DNA of 38,026 nucleotides from Leptospira soteropolitanensis (GCF_026151655.1 NZ_JAMQPN010000013.1:1-38026); one strand, 5' to 3'. Positions 17,017-26,531 are shown, counted from the first letter of the stretch. A program made the numbers and translations. The notes: a model not told the origin generated them from the letters alone.

Positions 17017-17820
17017 TTAGATTGTATTTTCTTCCATTTTTGCTTGGAACAAAAGAAAACCTAAAGTGGCGATGACTCCTCCAAAAAATATAAACAACTC
17101 TGGCCCAAAACCTTTTGTTTCCCAATTGGTTCCGGCAATTAACAAATAGATGACGGGAGCAATGTATTGGTTGATAAACAAAGCAGCAAAGGTCAATTGG
17201 TTAGCCAGTCCCCCTTTTAAAAATTTCCAAAGAAACAAGTTGGGATTTGATAGAATTGTAGAAAGAGCAAGAGTCGCCATAAAAACCATCTCGAGTGGGG
17301 AAATTCCAACGCGAGGATCCATTGCCATACTGAGATAGGTTGGATTTTGGAAGATATGTCCTATCAAACTAATTCCTCCAGGAACAAGCGCTAGGTGGAT
17401 CAAAATATCATCCAGAATCCAAATGCTTTTTGGAGTTTTGCGGAGATACAAAAGGATCTCATAAATACTAAAAAACACAAGACCAATGGATGTAAAAACA
17501 GAAGTCATCACTAGAGTAGACTTAGGATTGATATGAACCGCTGGAGCCGATAACAACATCAAAATGGAAGAAATATTGCCACCACCCACAATCATTAAAA
17601 AGGCAAGATTGGCTGTAAAAGGCCAGAGATGGAAATGTCTCGTGGAAAGTCGCAAACCCACAATCACGAGTAGCGAAATGGCTGTAAAAATAGACAATAC
17701 GGGACCATCGGTTCTATAAAACAAAGGAACACCAAAAACCCAAGCACCTAACACAATTAAAGTCCCTATCAAAATCGTAATATCAAGAATTTCGGCCCAG
17801 GTCCCAAAACGTTTTTCCAT
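17017..17820 (-). CDS. Multi-pass inner-membrane protein, unknown function
   Basis: I do not recognise a family. The protein has about 267 residues and seven to eight hydrophobic helices, for example ILDITILIGTLIVLGAWVFG, FTAISLLVIVGL and FIFFGGVIATLGFLLF, with short loops and no large soluble domain. An Asn/Gly-rich loop (MIVGGGNISSI) and a His-rich stretch (STRHFHLWP) might hold polar or metal contacts, but this is speculative. ATG 17820 is preceded by GAGGAGAAG; a TTG start at 17883 would add 21 charged residues and is less likely. It lies upstream of the peroxidase operon on the same strand but with a 198-bp gap, and is divergent from the small gene at 17929. Confidence 0.72.
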   Translation of the reverse strand: MEKRFGTWAEILDITILIGTLIVLGAWVFGVPLFYRTDGPVLSIFTAISLLVIVGLRLSTRHFHLWPFTANLAFLMIVGGGNISSILMLLSAPAVHINPKSTLVMTSVFTSIGLVFFSIYEILLYLRKTPKSIWILDDILIHLALVPGGISLIGHIFQNPTYLSMAMDPRVGISPLEMVFMATLALSTILSNPNLFLWKFLKGGLANQLTFAALFINQYIAPVIYLLIAGTNWETKGFGPELFIFFGGVIATLGFLLFQAKMEENTI

Positions 17821-17928
17821 ACAGTTCTTCTTCTCCTCTAAACTGCATTGATTGGCCTTGGTTTTTCTTTTTTTGCAATTCAAATTTTACCTTCAGAATT
17901 TCATCGTAGAAAAACGCTTAGGTGATCT

Positions 17929-18169
17929 ATGGCAACAAAGAAAAAGGTTTCGAAAACTCCTTCAAAAAATACAATAAAAAGAACTACTCAATCCCGACTC
18001 CAACCCAATCGAAATCAAAAAAACCTCTTCGCATTTTATCAAAGGTCCTTATATCTACGCCTTCGTTACCATATTATCCTTTTTGAATATATGGCTAAGC
18101 ATCATTGGATTCGGAATTCTCATTTTATTTTTTCTCGTCCCTACGGCTTGGTTATTGCGTAAGAAGTAA
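17929..18169 (+). pseudogene. Small membrane protein gene with a one-base frameshift
   Basis: The frame from ATG 17929 (MATKKKVSKTPSKNTIK) continues to a stop at 18162, but after the A5 run at 17976-17980 its translation no longer looks protein-like. One base out of frame, the DNA encodes KELLNPDSNPIEIKKTS, then the clear transmembrane stretches FVTILSFLNIWLSIIGFG and LILFFLVPTAWLLRKK, ending at TAA 18167-18169. Removing one A from the run would join both parts into a single protein of about 79 residues with a Lys-rich cytoplasmic head and one or two membrane helices. Possibilities are a true null, a phase-variable tract, a slippage site or a sequencing error. I do not recognise the family. 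Confidence 0.6.
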
Positions 18170-18183
18170 GAGTGCTGGCATAC

Positions 18184-18315
18184 GGGCATTCCCGATTTGG
18201 ATTGGAGTCATAGCATTTTATCCAAAAAGGGTCGGGCTTCTCCGGGGTCCGCTTTCGCTCCCGTCTCCCGCCATCTATTGATGGCAGGCGACCAAGCCCG
18301 CCGTATCCCTAACGC
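18184..18315 (+). repeat. GC-rich dispersed repeat, copy A
   Basis: This is a 132-bp element that is much richer in G+C than its surroundings. It starts GGGCATTCCCGAT and ends ATCCCTAACGC. It contains GGGTCGGGCTT, CGGGGT, CCATCtattGATGG (a hairpin) and GACCAAGCCC. The same order of blocks recurs at 26532-26662 on the same strand. The rest of the 323-bp gap (18170-18492) holds no gene that I can support. Confidence 0.75.
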
Positions 18316-18492
18316 AAACCTATTTCTTAAAATCTCGTATAAAACATTCACTTGAAACAACAAAATAGACTCGCTTTCCAAACAACTCACCACCTATCAT
18401 GACAGATAGATTCCGAATTTTTAAAATATCAATTCTTCATTTTCAATTTGATTTCGGAATAACGACACTGAGTTTTTGACACGGTTTAATAC

Positions 18493-19725
18493 ATGAAACT
18501 TTCATTAGTCGATGAAATCTTAATCGCAAGGGAAATGAAAAACGAAAAAACTGTCGCTTTCGTTCGGTTTGCCCTATTTTCAGTCACTTCAACATTAGAT
18601 AGTTTATCCTATTTTGGTTGGATCAATTACACAATTGTTCCGACTAGTATCATCACAGTCGGATTGGATATTTTATTTCTAATCTTTGCCACCCTTGTTT
18701 TGTTAATTCTATTTTTTTTACCATATAAACCATATCTAAAATTTTTCACGATTACCTTAGACTATTTTATCATTGGGCTTATGATTTTTCTTGACCCAAC
18801 GATTCTGAAAGGTAACGGACTCATCTATTTTATCGCAATGACAAGTGCCATGTTTGTCTTCCAGTTTAATCTTTTGAGAAATTCAAAAGCAGGAACGATT
18901 TACGGAACTATTTTGGCAATTGTCTATTTCCTTGTTGTTTCCATTGGATTAGAAGATGGTTACCCGTTTGATTTGATTCCCATGATGTTTGGATTGGCTA
19001 TGATGCTTGGTATGGGGTATCTAACAACAGTGTCCAATATCGAAATGGTAAAAGAAGCAAATGCAAAACAAATGATGGAAAGATATCTTCCCTCACAACT
19101 TGTCAGTGAGTTTTATAAAAATAAAGCACAACTAGAACCAGGTGGCGAAAACAAAGAAGTTACCATCCTATTTTCTGATATCCGATCTTTTACTAAGTTT
19201 TCCGAACAAAGATCTGCCGAAGAAGTTGTCCATTTCTTAAATCATTATTTGTCTCGCATGACAGATATCATATTTAAATTTAACGGAACTATTGATAAAT
19301 TTATCGGCGATGCCATCATGACCATATTTGGTGCCCCTTTCAAACGCGATGACGATGCTTTACGCGCTGTTAAAACAGCTGTCGCGATGATTTGTGAGAT
19401 AAAGAAAATAAACGAAACCATTCCAAATCCAGACGACAAATTACAAGTGGGAATTGGGATTCATACAGGAGAAGCCATTGTAGGGAACATTGGCTCCGAT
19501 CGAAGATTGGATTATACTGTCATAGGCGACAACGTGAATTTAGCTTCCAGAATCGAAGGCCTAACCAAACATTACCGATGCTCTATTTTAATTTCAGAAG
19601 CCACATACAAACAATTACAAGACAAATATTCATTAGGCGATGGCTTCGAAATTCGCGAAATTGATCAAGTCATCGTCAAAGGTAAATCGAAACCCATCAC
19701 AGTGTATGAAGTTGTTTGTTTATAA
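18493..19725 (+). CDS. Membrane-bound class III adenylate cyclase
   Basis: This protein makes cAMP from ATP. The N-terminal half (about 20-180) has six hydrophobic helices; a short linker (MMERYLPSQLVSEF) leads to the class III catalytic domain (about 218-400). Metal-binding aspartates are Asp229 in FSDIRSF and Asp273 in GDAIM. The purine-specifying pair is Lys269 with Thr342 (YTVIGD), the Lys/Thr-Asp pattern of adenylate rather than guanylate cyclases. Asn349 and Arg353 (VNLASR) are the transition-state residues. All essential residues are present in one chain, so an active homodimer is expected. The start ATG has no evident Shine-Dalgarno sequence. The signal sensed by the membrane part is unknown. 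Confidence 0.92.
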   Translation: MKLSLVDEILIAREMKNEKTVAFVRFALFSVTSTLDSLSYFGWINYTIVPTSIITVGLDILFLIFATLVLLILFFLPYKPYLKFFTITLDYFIIGLMIFLDPTILKGNGLIYFIAMTSAMFVFQFNLLRNSKAGTIYGTILAIVYFLVVSIGLEDGYPFDLIPMMFGLAMMLGMGYLTTVSNIEMVKEANAKQMMERYLPSQLVSEFYKNKAQLEPGGENKEVTILFSDIRSFTKFSEQRSAEEVVHFLNHYLSRMTDIIFKFNGTIDKFIGDAIMTIFGAPFKRDDDALRAVKTAVAMICEIKKINETIPNPDDKLQVGIGIHTGEAIVGNIGSDRRLDYTVIGDNVNLASRIEGLTKHYRCSILISEATYKQLQDKYSLGDGFEIREIDQVIVKGKSKPITVYEVVCL

Positions 19726-19923
19726 ATCCCAGAGAAAACTTTCCTTTGTCCTGCCATCTGATCTTTGTTTTCAGACTGGCAAACTCCACAATTCTTCTTC
19801 TGCCTCTATCTGAAATACATCACGTTAACATGCGTAAATTGATAGAAAGAGAAAATCCGCTCATTTGGATTAATTCAATTGACTAAATGATCTTCAAATG
19901 GACCTATAATAAATTTACAATAC

Positions 19924-21222
19924 ATGAAATATAAATTAAATTTCCAACAAGACACACTCATGATGGAAAGAATAACAGTGGATAAGGCAAGATTTTATTT
20001 ACTGAGTATTGGTTTCATTGCCCTATCGATTGCCCTGGGGGCGTATTTTGGACTTAATTTTTTTGAACCTACAAGTGACTCTGAAGTTGAAAATTATTTA
20101 CTCACAATGATTGTTTCTTCACTAATAGGTGGTGGATTTTTGATAGCGAGTCTATTTATAGGGAGAGTATTGAGACAATTTCCCGAAAAGGTAGTTTTCA
20201 ATAATCATGAGTCCATTGTTGAAATTTATCACAATAGCTCGGTCGCAAAAAAAGCTTCAGTTCCATACGAGGAAATTTCTGAATTTTCAATTAGAAATTA
20301 TCAGGTTGCTCCAAGTTCAAGTAAATCTTTATTTGAAGATCGATTTTCTTCTGTAATCATGATATTAAAAGATGGAACTGTTTGGGAGATAACAGATGGT
20401 TCAAAAGATTCAAGATACGCAGAAGAGAACCTTGAAACCATAAAAAATCACATATCCTTAATGAATATATCCAAAAATACTATGCCCATAAACAAACTGA
20501 GGAGTAGGCAATTGAATTTGGAAATTATTCACAATGAGTTAATTATCGATTGGAAAAATTACTCTCCCATACGCCAAGTTAAATGGATCATAATTTCTGT
20601 CTTTCTCATGTTAATATTGGGATTTGCTGCAACGATCTTAGTTTCCATTTCTTCTGAAGAGGGAGGACAAACTTGGGAAGATATATTTAGTTCATTAAAC
20701 AAAAACATTGATCAAATCGATTTAGAAATATTATTTGATACCTTAGGAAATTCCTTGGCATTCGTCTCCATTGCATTTATGATTTCGTTGATACCATTTT
20801 TGATCAATCTAATGGTTCTGTTTTTCAGTAAATGGCAGCGAAACAAAATCATTCTTAACAAAAGTCACTTTATAAATACGAGGGATAAAATCAAAATACC
20901 ATCTTCGCAGATTGGAAATATCTTTTTCAAATATTACCTCAGTGACAAGGAAAGAAGCATTCAAATCAATAAAAAGAATATCGAATTCAAGTCCCAATCG
21001 CATGAATTCCTTGATTTGAGCCAGGTGAATGATTTCAAGAGTTTTGCAAAAATGTCATTTGGGCTTTTTAAAAGTTCATTAAAAGACTTTACTAGTGGAA
21101 AATTAAACAAAGATCAATTAGAAATAGAAGCGAATACGATTACAACGATTTGTTTTGATAAATTTTCTCCGGTTGATATATTTCATATTTATGCAAATTT
21201 AAAATATATGCTAAAAGATTAG
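19924..21222 (+). CDS. Membrane protein with apparent internal duplication (PH-like soluble parts)
   Basis: There is no recognised family name. The 432 residues form two similar halves: a pair of transmembrane helices (FYLLSIGFIALSIALGAYFG, MIVSSLIGGGFLIASLFIG) followed by a beta-rich soluble region (FNNHESIVEIYHNSS, ISEFSIRNYQV, VIMILKDGTVWEI). A second helix pair (VKWIIISVFLMLILGFAATI, FVSIAFMISLIPFLINLMVL) is followed by another beta-rich region (IILNKSHFINTRDKIKIPSS, ISIG-like IGNIFFKYYL). The pattern resembles bacterial PH-like (bPH) membrane proteins, but this is my reading without a profile search. It has its own intergenic regions on both sides and no clear Shine-Dalgarno sequence. 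Confidence 0.72.
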   Translation: MKYKLNFQQDTLMMERITVDKARFYLLSIGFIALSIALGAYFGLNFFEPTSDSEVENYLLTMIVSSLIGGGFLIASLFIGRVLRQFPEKVVFNNHESIVEIYHNSSVAKKASVPYEEISEFSIRNYQVAPSSSKSLFEDRFSSVIMILKDGTVWEITDGSKDSRYAEENLETIKNHISLMNISKNTMPINKLRSRQLNLEIIHNELIIDWKNYSPIRQVKWIIISVFLMLILGFAATILVSISSEEGGQTWEDIFSSLNKNIDQIDLEILFDTLGNSLAFVSIAFMISLIPFLINLMVLFFSKWQRNKIILNKSHFINTRDKIKIPSSQIGNIFFKYYLSDKERSIQINKKNIEFKSQSHEFLDLSQVNDFKSFAKMSFGLFKSSLKDFTSGKLNKDQLEIEANTITTICFDKFSPVDIFHIYANLKYMLKD

Positions 21223-21341
21223 AACCCATTTTCTAGAAACTAGGAAAAACACTTGCATGACTTGGTTCAAATTAAAGACTTTTGGTAACAAATGTTAATC
21301 ATTTTAATCCTATTGAAATGAATGCAAAACAATTAAAAAAA

Positions 21342-23012
21342 ATGACAGAATTCAAACTTCACTCGATTTTGCTTCCAAGCATCTTAGCTTTGTTCACAAT
21401 TTTTTTATCTATTAATTGCCAGCGATTAACAATGAATAATCCCTGTGATCCAGGATCTGAAAGTTATCTCTCGACCCTACTTTTATCATCTTCCGCGCAA
21501 GGTCCCGTTTCCTTTTGTGGGTTCCTCATCCAAACTCCTATCAAACTTTGGGAAAGCCAAGCTTATCTCAAAGCCGCTAATGCAGAAGCAAGTGATCAAT
21601 TTGGAGGTGCCGTTGCCATTTCTGGAGATACAATTGTTGTCGGAGCGATCGGTGAAGCAAGTAACCAAACTACGATCACGAATGGGGAAGGTGCCAGTAG
21701 TGATAACACTCTGGGTTTATCGGGTGCCGTTTACGTATACCAAAGGACTGGTTCCACTTGGTCCCAACAAGCTTATATCAAAGCACCTAATGCCGAAGCA
21801 GGTGATCAATTTGGAGTCGCTGTTGCGATTGATGGAGACACAATTGTCGTTGGTGCCAATTTGGAAGATAGCAACCAAACAACGATTACGAATGGATCTT
21901 CAGCAAGTGGGGACAACTCGGCGTCTAATGCCGGGGCAGTTTATGTATATAAAAGATCAGGTTCGACTTGGGTACAAGAAGCTTATCTCAAGCCGTCAAA
22001 CGCAGAAGCTAGTGATCAGTTTGGATTTCCTGTAGCGATCTCTGGCGATACAATTGTTGTGGGGACGTATTTGGAGGATAGCAACCAAACAACCATTACA
22101 AATGGTCCAACTGCAAGCGGAGACAACTCGGCAACCAGTGCTGGGGCAATTTATGTTTTCCAAAGGTCGGGTTCCGCTTGGTCCCAACAGGCCTATATCA
22201 AACCATCTAATGTAGAAGCACAAGATGCTTTTGGAAAAGGCTTAGCCATCTCAGGCGACACCATAGTAGCAGGTGCAAATCTAGAAGATAGTAACCAAAC
22301 AACCATTACCAACGGTGGAACTGCAAGTAGCAATAATGGTGCGACTAGTGCTGGCGCCGCATACGTATACCAAAGAACTGGTTCCACTTGGGTAGAACAA
22401 GCCTACCTCAAAGCTCCCAATGCAGAAGCGGGCGACCAATTTGGAGAAGATGTTGCCATTTCAAAGGATACGATTGTTGTCGCAGCTTTTGCCGAGGCTA
22501 GCAATCAGATAACAATCACAAACGGTCCTACTGCTAGTTCCGATAATTCCGCAGCAACTGCGGGTGCAGCATATGTTTTCAAGAGGATAGGATCTACTTG
22601 GAATAATGAAGCTTATCTCAAAGCACCTAACGCAAAGACAGACGAATATTTTGGCACTTCACTTGCCATCGAAGGGGATACGATAGTTGTCTCGTCCATT
22701 TATGAAGATAGTGGCCAAAAGACAGTGACAAATGGACCAACGATTAGCATCGATAACTCTTCACCTCGGTCTGGTGCAATCTATGTTTACGGGAGGACGG
22801 GATCCAATTGGGCCCTGAATGCGTATCTAAAAGCACCAAACGCTGATCCCGATGATCGGCTAGGCAATTCCATTGGATTATCGGGAGATACGATCGTTGT
22901 CGGAGCAAACCAGGAAGATAGCATCCAAAATACAATCACGAATGGACCTACAGCAAGTTCGGATAATTCTGCTGTATCTTCAGGTGCCGCCTATGTTTTT
23001 ATCAGAAAATAA
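21342..23012 (+). CDS. FG-GAP seven-repeat beta-propeller lipoprotein
   Basis: This is a putative surface lipoprotein with a lipobox-like LSINC after a hydrophobic signal. A short Cys-containing linker is followed by seven tandem repeats of about 70 residues (210 bp). Each follows the scheme AYLKAxNAE...FG...AISGDTIVVGA...EDSNQTTITNG...DNS...AGAVYVYxRTGSTW. Seven FG-GAP units are what one closed seven-bladed propeller needs. Repeats 6 and 7 are the most diverged. The calcium-loop consensus of integrin alpha propellers is not obvious. The start could also be ATG 21318. The stop is directly followed by ATG of the next gene, so the two are likely made together. Confidence 0.85.
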   Translation: MTEFKLHSILLPSILALFTIFLSINCQRLTMNNPCDPGSESYLSTLLLSSSAQGPVSFCGFLIQTPIKLWESQAYLKAANAEASDQFGGAVAISGDTIVVGAIGEASNQTTITNGEGASSDNTLGLSGAVYVYQRTGSTWSQQAYIKAPNAEAGDQFGVAVAIDGDTIVVGANLEDSNQTTITNGSSASGDNSASNAGAVYVYKRSGSTWVQEAYLKPSNAEASDQFGFPVAISGDTIVVGTYLEDSNQTTITNGPTASGDNSATSAGAIYVFQRSGSAWSQQAYIKPSNVEAQDAFGKGLAISGDTIVAGANLEDSNQTTITNGGTASSNNGATSAGAAYVYQRTGSTWVEQAYLKAPNAEAGDQFGEDVAISKDTIVVAAFAEASNQITITNGPTASSDNSAATAGAAYVFKRIGSTWNNEAYLKAPNAKTDEYFGTSLAIEGDTIVVSSIYEDSGQKTVTNGPTISIDNSSPRSGAIYVYGRTGSNWALNAYLKAPNADPDDRLGNSIGLSGDTIVVGANQEDSIQNTITNGPTASSDNSAVSSGAAYVFIRK

Positions 23013-23477
23013 ATGAAAAAAGCCATTCCCTTTCAAAAAGAAATCCTTCTCGTTACGGTAACAACTCTACTATGGACCGTAATGTATCTTCTTTTCCTCC
23101 GTCCCATCTCAGAAAATGGATCAAGTTCTCGAACACCAAGCCAAATAGACACACGAGGTCTCACTCCTTATCACAAACGAGAAGTGAATCTAACCATCGC
23201 CAAACACAAAATAAAGATTCAACATTGTTATAAACAATACTTAGAATCAAAACCCCAGCAAGAAGAAGGTAAAATTCAGTTTGATTGGCAGATCGAGCCA
23301 GATGGAGATCCAACCAAAGTAGAACTCATTCATTCCGATTTCTCCTCAAACAATCTAACCGGATGTATTCAAAATGAAATTGGTTCCTGGGAATTTCCAC
23401 CACCGCCAGAGAGATCGCATAACACCTACGTGGAATATACCTTCCATTTTAAAAAAGAAGAAACTTTTTCTAAATAG
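23013..23477 (+). CDS. AgmX/PglI C-terminal domain protein (TonB-like), membrane anchored
   Basis: This 154-residue protein has one N-terminal membrane anchor (ILLVTVTTLLWTVMYLLFL) and a C-terminal periplasmic domain. The domain has the AgmX/PglI pattern: paired cysteines (IQHCYKQYL and LTGCIQNEIGSWEFPPPP) and a central strand region (GKIQFDWQIEPDGDPTKVEL). In myxobacteria such domains occur in gliding and adventurous-motility proteins and resemble the TonB C-terminal fold; the role here is unknown. ATG follows the FG-GAP stop codon without any spacer, implying translational coupling and perhaps a joint role in delivering or anchoring that lipoprotein. Confidence 0.75.
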   Translation: MKKAIPFQKEILLVTVTTLLWTVMYLLFLRPISENGSSSRTPSQIDTRGLTPYHKREVNLTIAKHKIKIQHCYKQYLESKPQQEEGKIQFDWQIEPDGDPTKVELIHSDFSSNNLTGCIQNEIGSWEFPPPPERSHNTYVEYTFHFKKEETFSK

Positions 23478-23962
23478 AAAATATAGTCTCCTACTAGGTG
23501 GCTAAATGCAATGACTTCAAATGTCTTCTATTTTTTCAATTCTCAAAGAAAGAGAAGGCATTGAAAAAGAAATACAATCTGATCGACAGATATTCTTACC
23601 AAAAACAATCAACCGATCCGACAGAATTCTTTTTAGGAAGAGTTCATTTTAGAATGATTTTTTTCTTTTAGTTATGATTGTTTTCCTCGGAAGCGAAGAC
23701 ATGGATAACAGAACACAGCGATTCGAATAGGAGTGCGAGACAGTTGGGAAATGGTAACGAGCTTTTGCTGTATAGACTTTATGCAAACTAGCTAGGCTCT
23801 AGAAAGAAACAAAAGCAATTTCAATTCACGGTTAGCGTTTTGTCCATTTCATCTGCTTTTTAGAGTATAAAATAAATAGATTGCACTCCATATAAGAGAT
23901 ACGATGCTTCAGTACAAGCAAATTTTCTCATTTGAGTCAAATGCTCTATTTCTTTCTCGCCT
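23478..23962. other. 485-bp intergenic region before the hybrid kinase
   Basis: The stretch has no gene that I can support. A 43-codon frame at 23521-23652 (MSSIFSILKEREGIEKEIQS...) shows no ribosome-binding site or family resemblance. The right half is AT-rich and should contain the promoter of the kinase gene, but I cannot fix -35/-10 boxes. Confidence 0.4.
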
Positions 23963-26518
23963 ATGGGTAGTTTTATGGTAATTTCGCTTTCTTTTTTTAA
24001 AAAAAAATTTGTTTTACCTCTACTTGTAGTTTCTATATCTTTTTCTTTTTGTAAAGTCGCAACCTCTCCCCTCCCCGATATAAATTCCGGATTTATGGAT
24101 CTTTCTGCATGGGAACCGAAACAAACGGTGATAAATTTGAAAGGAGATTGGGAGTTTTGTTGGGATAAATTGATTCCTCCCGATTCGGATGAGTCCGTAT
24201 GGAAAAAAAAATGCCACGGTTATTTTCCGGTTCCCTCTTTTTGGAAATTCTACCAAATAAACGGAAAGAACCTTCCTATTTTCGGAAAGGGAACCTACAG
24301 ACTCAAACTCAAACTTCCAAAACGGGAAATAAACTACGGATTGTTTTGGACTGAAATCATGTCCGCTTTCGAAATTTTCGTTAACGCCCGTTCTGTGGTG
24401 AAAGTAGGACAAACTGGAGAAAGTTTTGAAACAATGAAGCCTGACTTGAAACCAGGCACGTCCTATCTGGGTTCTCTTTCCGATGAAGTGACAATCGTCG
24501 TTTGGGTATCCAACTTCAACCATGAAAATCACGGATTTTGGGAACCTCTTTATTTCGGAGAATGGAAATCCATAGAAAGACAGCACCTAAATCTTGTTAT
24601 ACGAGATATTGCAAGTTCTTCTGCAATCATCATCATCGGCTTATACCATCTGATTATCTTTCTGTCAAGATTGCGTTCCAAAGAATATCTGATGTTCGGT
24701 TTTTTCTGTATGATTATGGGAATTCGCCAATTGAATTTTGAAACGCATACGTTTTATTATCTATTTCCCAATCTGGATTTTGATTCATATATCCGGCTAC
24801 TGTTCGGAGTGATTTATATGATCGGGGTTTCCTTGGTAACACTCTACGATCTTCTATTTCCGAAGGACATCCCCAAAATAATCTCAAAAGTTCTCAGGTT
24901 GGTTTTCTTTAGTTTTTTACTAACTTTGTTTTTGCCAGTTTCCATTTTCACACATTACGCATTGTATCTCTTCGGTTTTGCAATGATTGCAATCATATTG
25001 TATGTACCTTTGTTCATCAGAGCTTATTTTAGAAAAAGGGAAGGTGCGGGACTTATGCTCATTGCCTACTCCATTACAGCGGTGACACTACTGAATGATA
25101 TATTATTCAATTTCGGATTGATTCATACAGGTTATCTCTCCCATTTAGGGGTTTTGTTATTTATCTTCATCCAAGCGATTCTATTATCAAAAAAAATAAC
25201 AAAGGCATTGCAAGAGGAAGAAAAATTAGTTCTAAAGCTCGGTGAAACTTTGGAAGAAAAAAACAGAACCCATACGGAACTCTTGAATCTAAAAGAATAC
25301 CAAAAATACGAATTGGAATTGCAGGTAAAACTCCGCACGGAAGAATACGAGATCGCCAAACAACTAGCAGAAACCGCGAACAAGGCAAAGTCTCAATTTT
25401 TAGCAACAATGAGTCACGAAATCAGAACTCCCATGAATGGAATTTTGGGAATCACGGAACTTTTGAAAATGACAAATGTTTCGGAGGATCAAGAACAATA
25501 TCTGAAAATGATTCAGGACAGCGGACAATCTCTTTTGACTATATTGAACGACATTTTGGATTATTCCAAACTGGAAGCGGGGAAAATAGAATTATTAGAA
25601 TCCGATTTTTCCTGGAAAATTCTGCTCGAACTTGCGGAAGGGATTTTTAAGCACCAAGCAGAACAGAAACAACTTCGATTTGAAGTCAGCTTTGATCCAG
25701 ATTTTATATTTTTAGCACATGGCGATGAAAACAGAATCAAACAAGTGTTATTTAATCTAATCTCCAATGCGGTTAAATTTACGGAATCTGGAGAAATCAA
25801 AATCCTTCTCTCTTCCAAAAAGGAAGAAGTAGGAAACAGGATTCAATACAAAGTATCGATAACGGATACAGGAATAGGAATCCCGGAAGAGAAAATGGGT
25901 TCCTTGTTTCAAAGATTCACACAGTTGGATTCAAGCATTTCCCGTAAGTACGGAGGAACGGGACTCGGTCTCGCCATCTCTAAAAAACTAATGGATGTGA
26001 TGGGAGGAGAATTAAAAGTTAAAAGGAATTTTCCCAAAGGTTCCTGTTTTGAAATTGAACTCAGACTTCTTCCCAACCAAATGTCCAGAGTCATACGATC
26101 CGAAGATTCGGTGGATCTCTCTAGACTACCATCTAACACAAATGTGTTGATTGCGGAAGATGATCCTACCAACCTGTTTCTACTTTCCAGTTTTTTGAAA
26201 AAATTAAAAGTCCGCCATGATGTAGCGAAAGACGGTTGGGAAGCGGTAACAAAGGCCCAAACAAACGAATTCCATCTGATTTTTATGGACATCAATATGC
26301 CCAATCTGGATGGCATCGGGGCATCAGAAGAAATTTTGAAAGACGAAAGGATTTTTCCCAAACCAATCATCATTGCAGTTACAGCGGACGCCTTCCAGGA
26401 TGATCAAGACAAGTGCATTCGCGCAGGAATGTCTTCGTTTTTGCCGAAACCGTTCCAAAAAAGAGAAATTGAACAAGCATTATATGAATGGCTAATTGAG
26501 AGAAAAACAGGGCTTTAA
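23963..26518 (+). CDS. 7TM-DISM hybrid sensor histidine kinase/response regulator
   Basis: This is an 851-residue hybrid kinase. The N-terminus has a lipobox-like SFSFC (Cys30). The periplasmic DISM jelly-roll domain (about 45-200) contains LKGDWEFCWDKLIPP, close to the motif in the kinase at 909-2930. Seven membrane helices fill about 210-410, followed by a coiled coil (415-470). HisKA carries His485 in MSHEIRTPMNG. HATPase shows N-box Asn602 (LISNAVKF), DTGIGIP at 635-641 and GGTGLGLAI near 664. A C-terminal receiver domain (about 725-845) has acidic AEDD, phospho-acceptor Asp776 (FMDINMP) and Lys829 (FLPKPF). No DNA-binding output is present, so a phosphorelay to another protein is expected. 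ATG 23975 is an alternative start. Confidence 0.93.
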   Translation: MGSFMVISLSFFKKKFVLPLLVVSISFSFCKVATSPLPDINSGFMDLSAWEPKQTVINLKGDWEFCWDKLIPPDSDESVWKKKCHGYFPVPSFWKFYQINGKNLPIFGKGTYRLKLKLPKREINYGLFWTEIMSAFEIFVNARSVVKVGQTGESFETMKPDLKPGTSYLGSLSDEVTIVVWVSNFNHENHGFWEPLYFGEWKSIERQHLNLVIRDIASSSAIIIIGLYHLIIFLSRLRSKEYLMFGFFCMIMGIRQLNFETHTFYYLFPNLDFDSYIRLLFGVIYMIGVSLVTLYDLLFPKDIPKIISKVLRLVFFSFLLTLFLPVSIFTHYALYLFGFAMIAIILYVPLFIRAYFRKREGAGLMLIAYSITAVTLLNDILFNFGLIHTGYLSHLGVLLFIFIQAILLSKKITKALQEEEKLVLKLGETLEEKNRTHTELLNLKEYQKYELELQVKLRTEEYEIAKQLAETANKAKSQFLATMSHEIRTPMNGILGITELLKMTNVSEDQEQYLKMIQDSGQSLLTILNDILDYSKLEAGKIELLESDFSWKILLELAEGIFKHQAEQKQLRFEVSFDPDFIFLAHGDENRIKQVLFNLISNAVKFTESGEIKILLSSKKEEVGNRIQYKVSITDTGIGIPEEKMGSLFQRFTQLDSSISRKYGGTGLGLAISKKLMDVMGGELKVKRNFPKGSCFEIELRLLPNQMSRVIRSEDSVDLSRLPSNTNVLIAEDDPTNLFLLSSFLKKLKVRHDVAKDGWEAVTKAQTNEFHLIFMDINMPNLDGIGASEEILKDERIFPKPIIIAVTADAFQDDQDKCIRAGMSSFLPKPFQKREIEQALYEWLIERKTGL

Positions 26519-26531
26519 AAGTTACAGTTTT

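Noticed and set aside
18208..18393. 61-codon minus-strand frame inside repeat copy A
   Set aside because: It is explained by the GC-rich repeat, and the translation has no protein-like pattern.
18476..18481. TTGACA as a -35 box for the adenylate cyclase
   Set aside because: It lies only about 11 bases before the start codon, leaving no room for a -10 box.
21550..23009. 210-bp tandem DNA repeats considered as a satellite or CRISPR-like array
   Set aside because: They are in-frame protein repeats with synonymous variation. This is an FG-GAP propeller, not a non-coding array.
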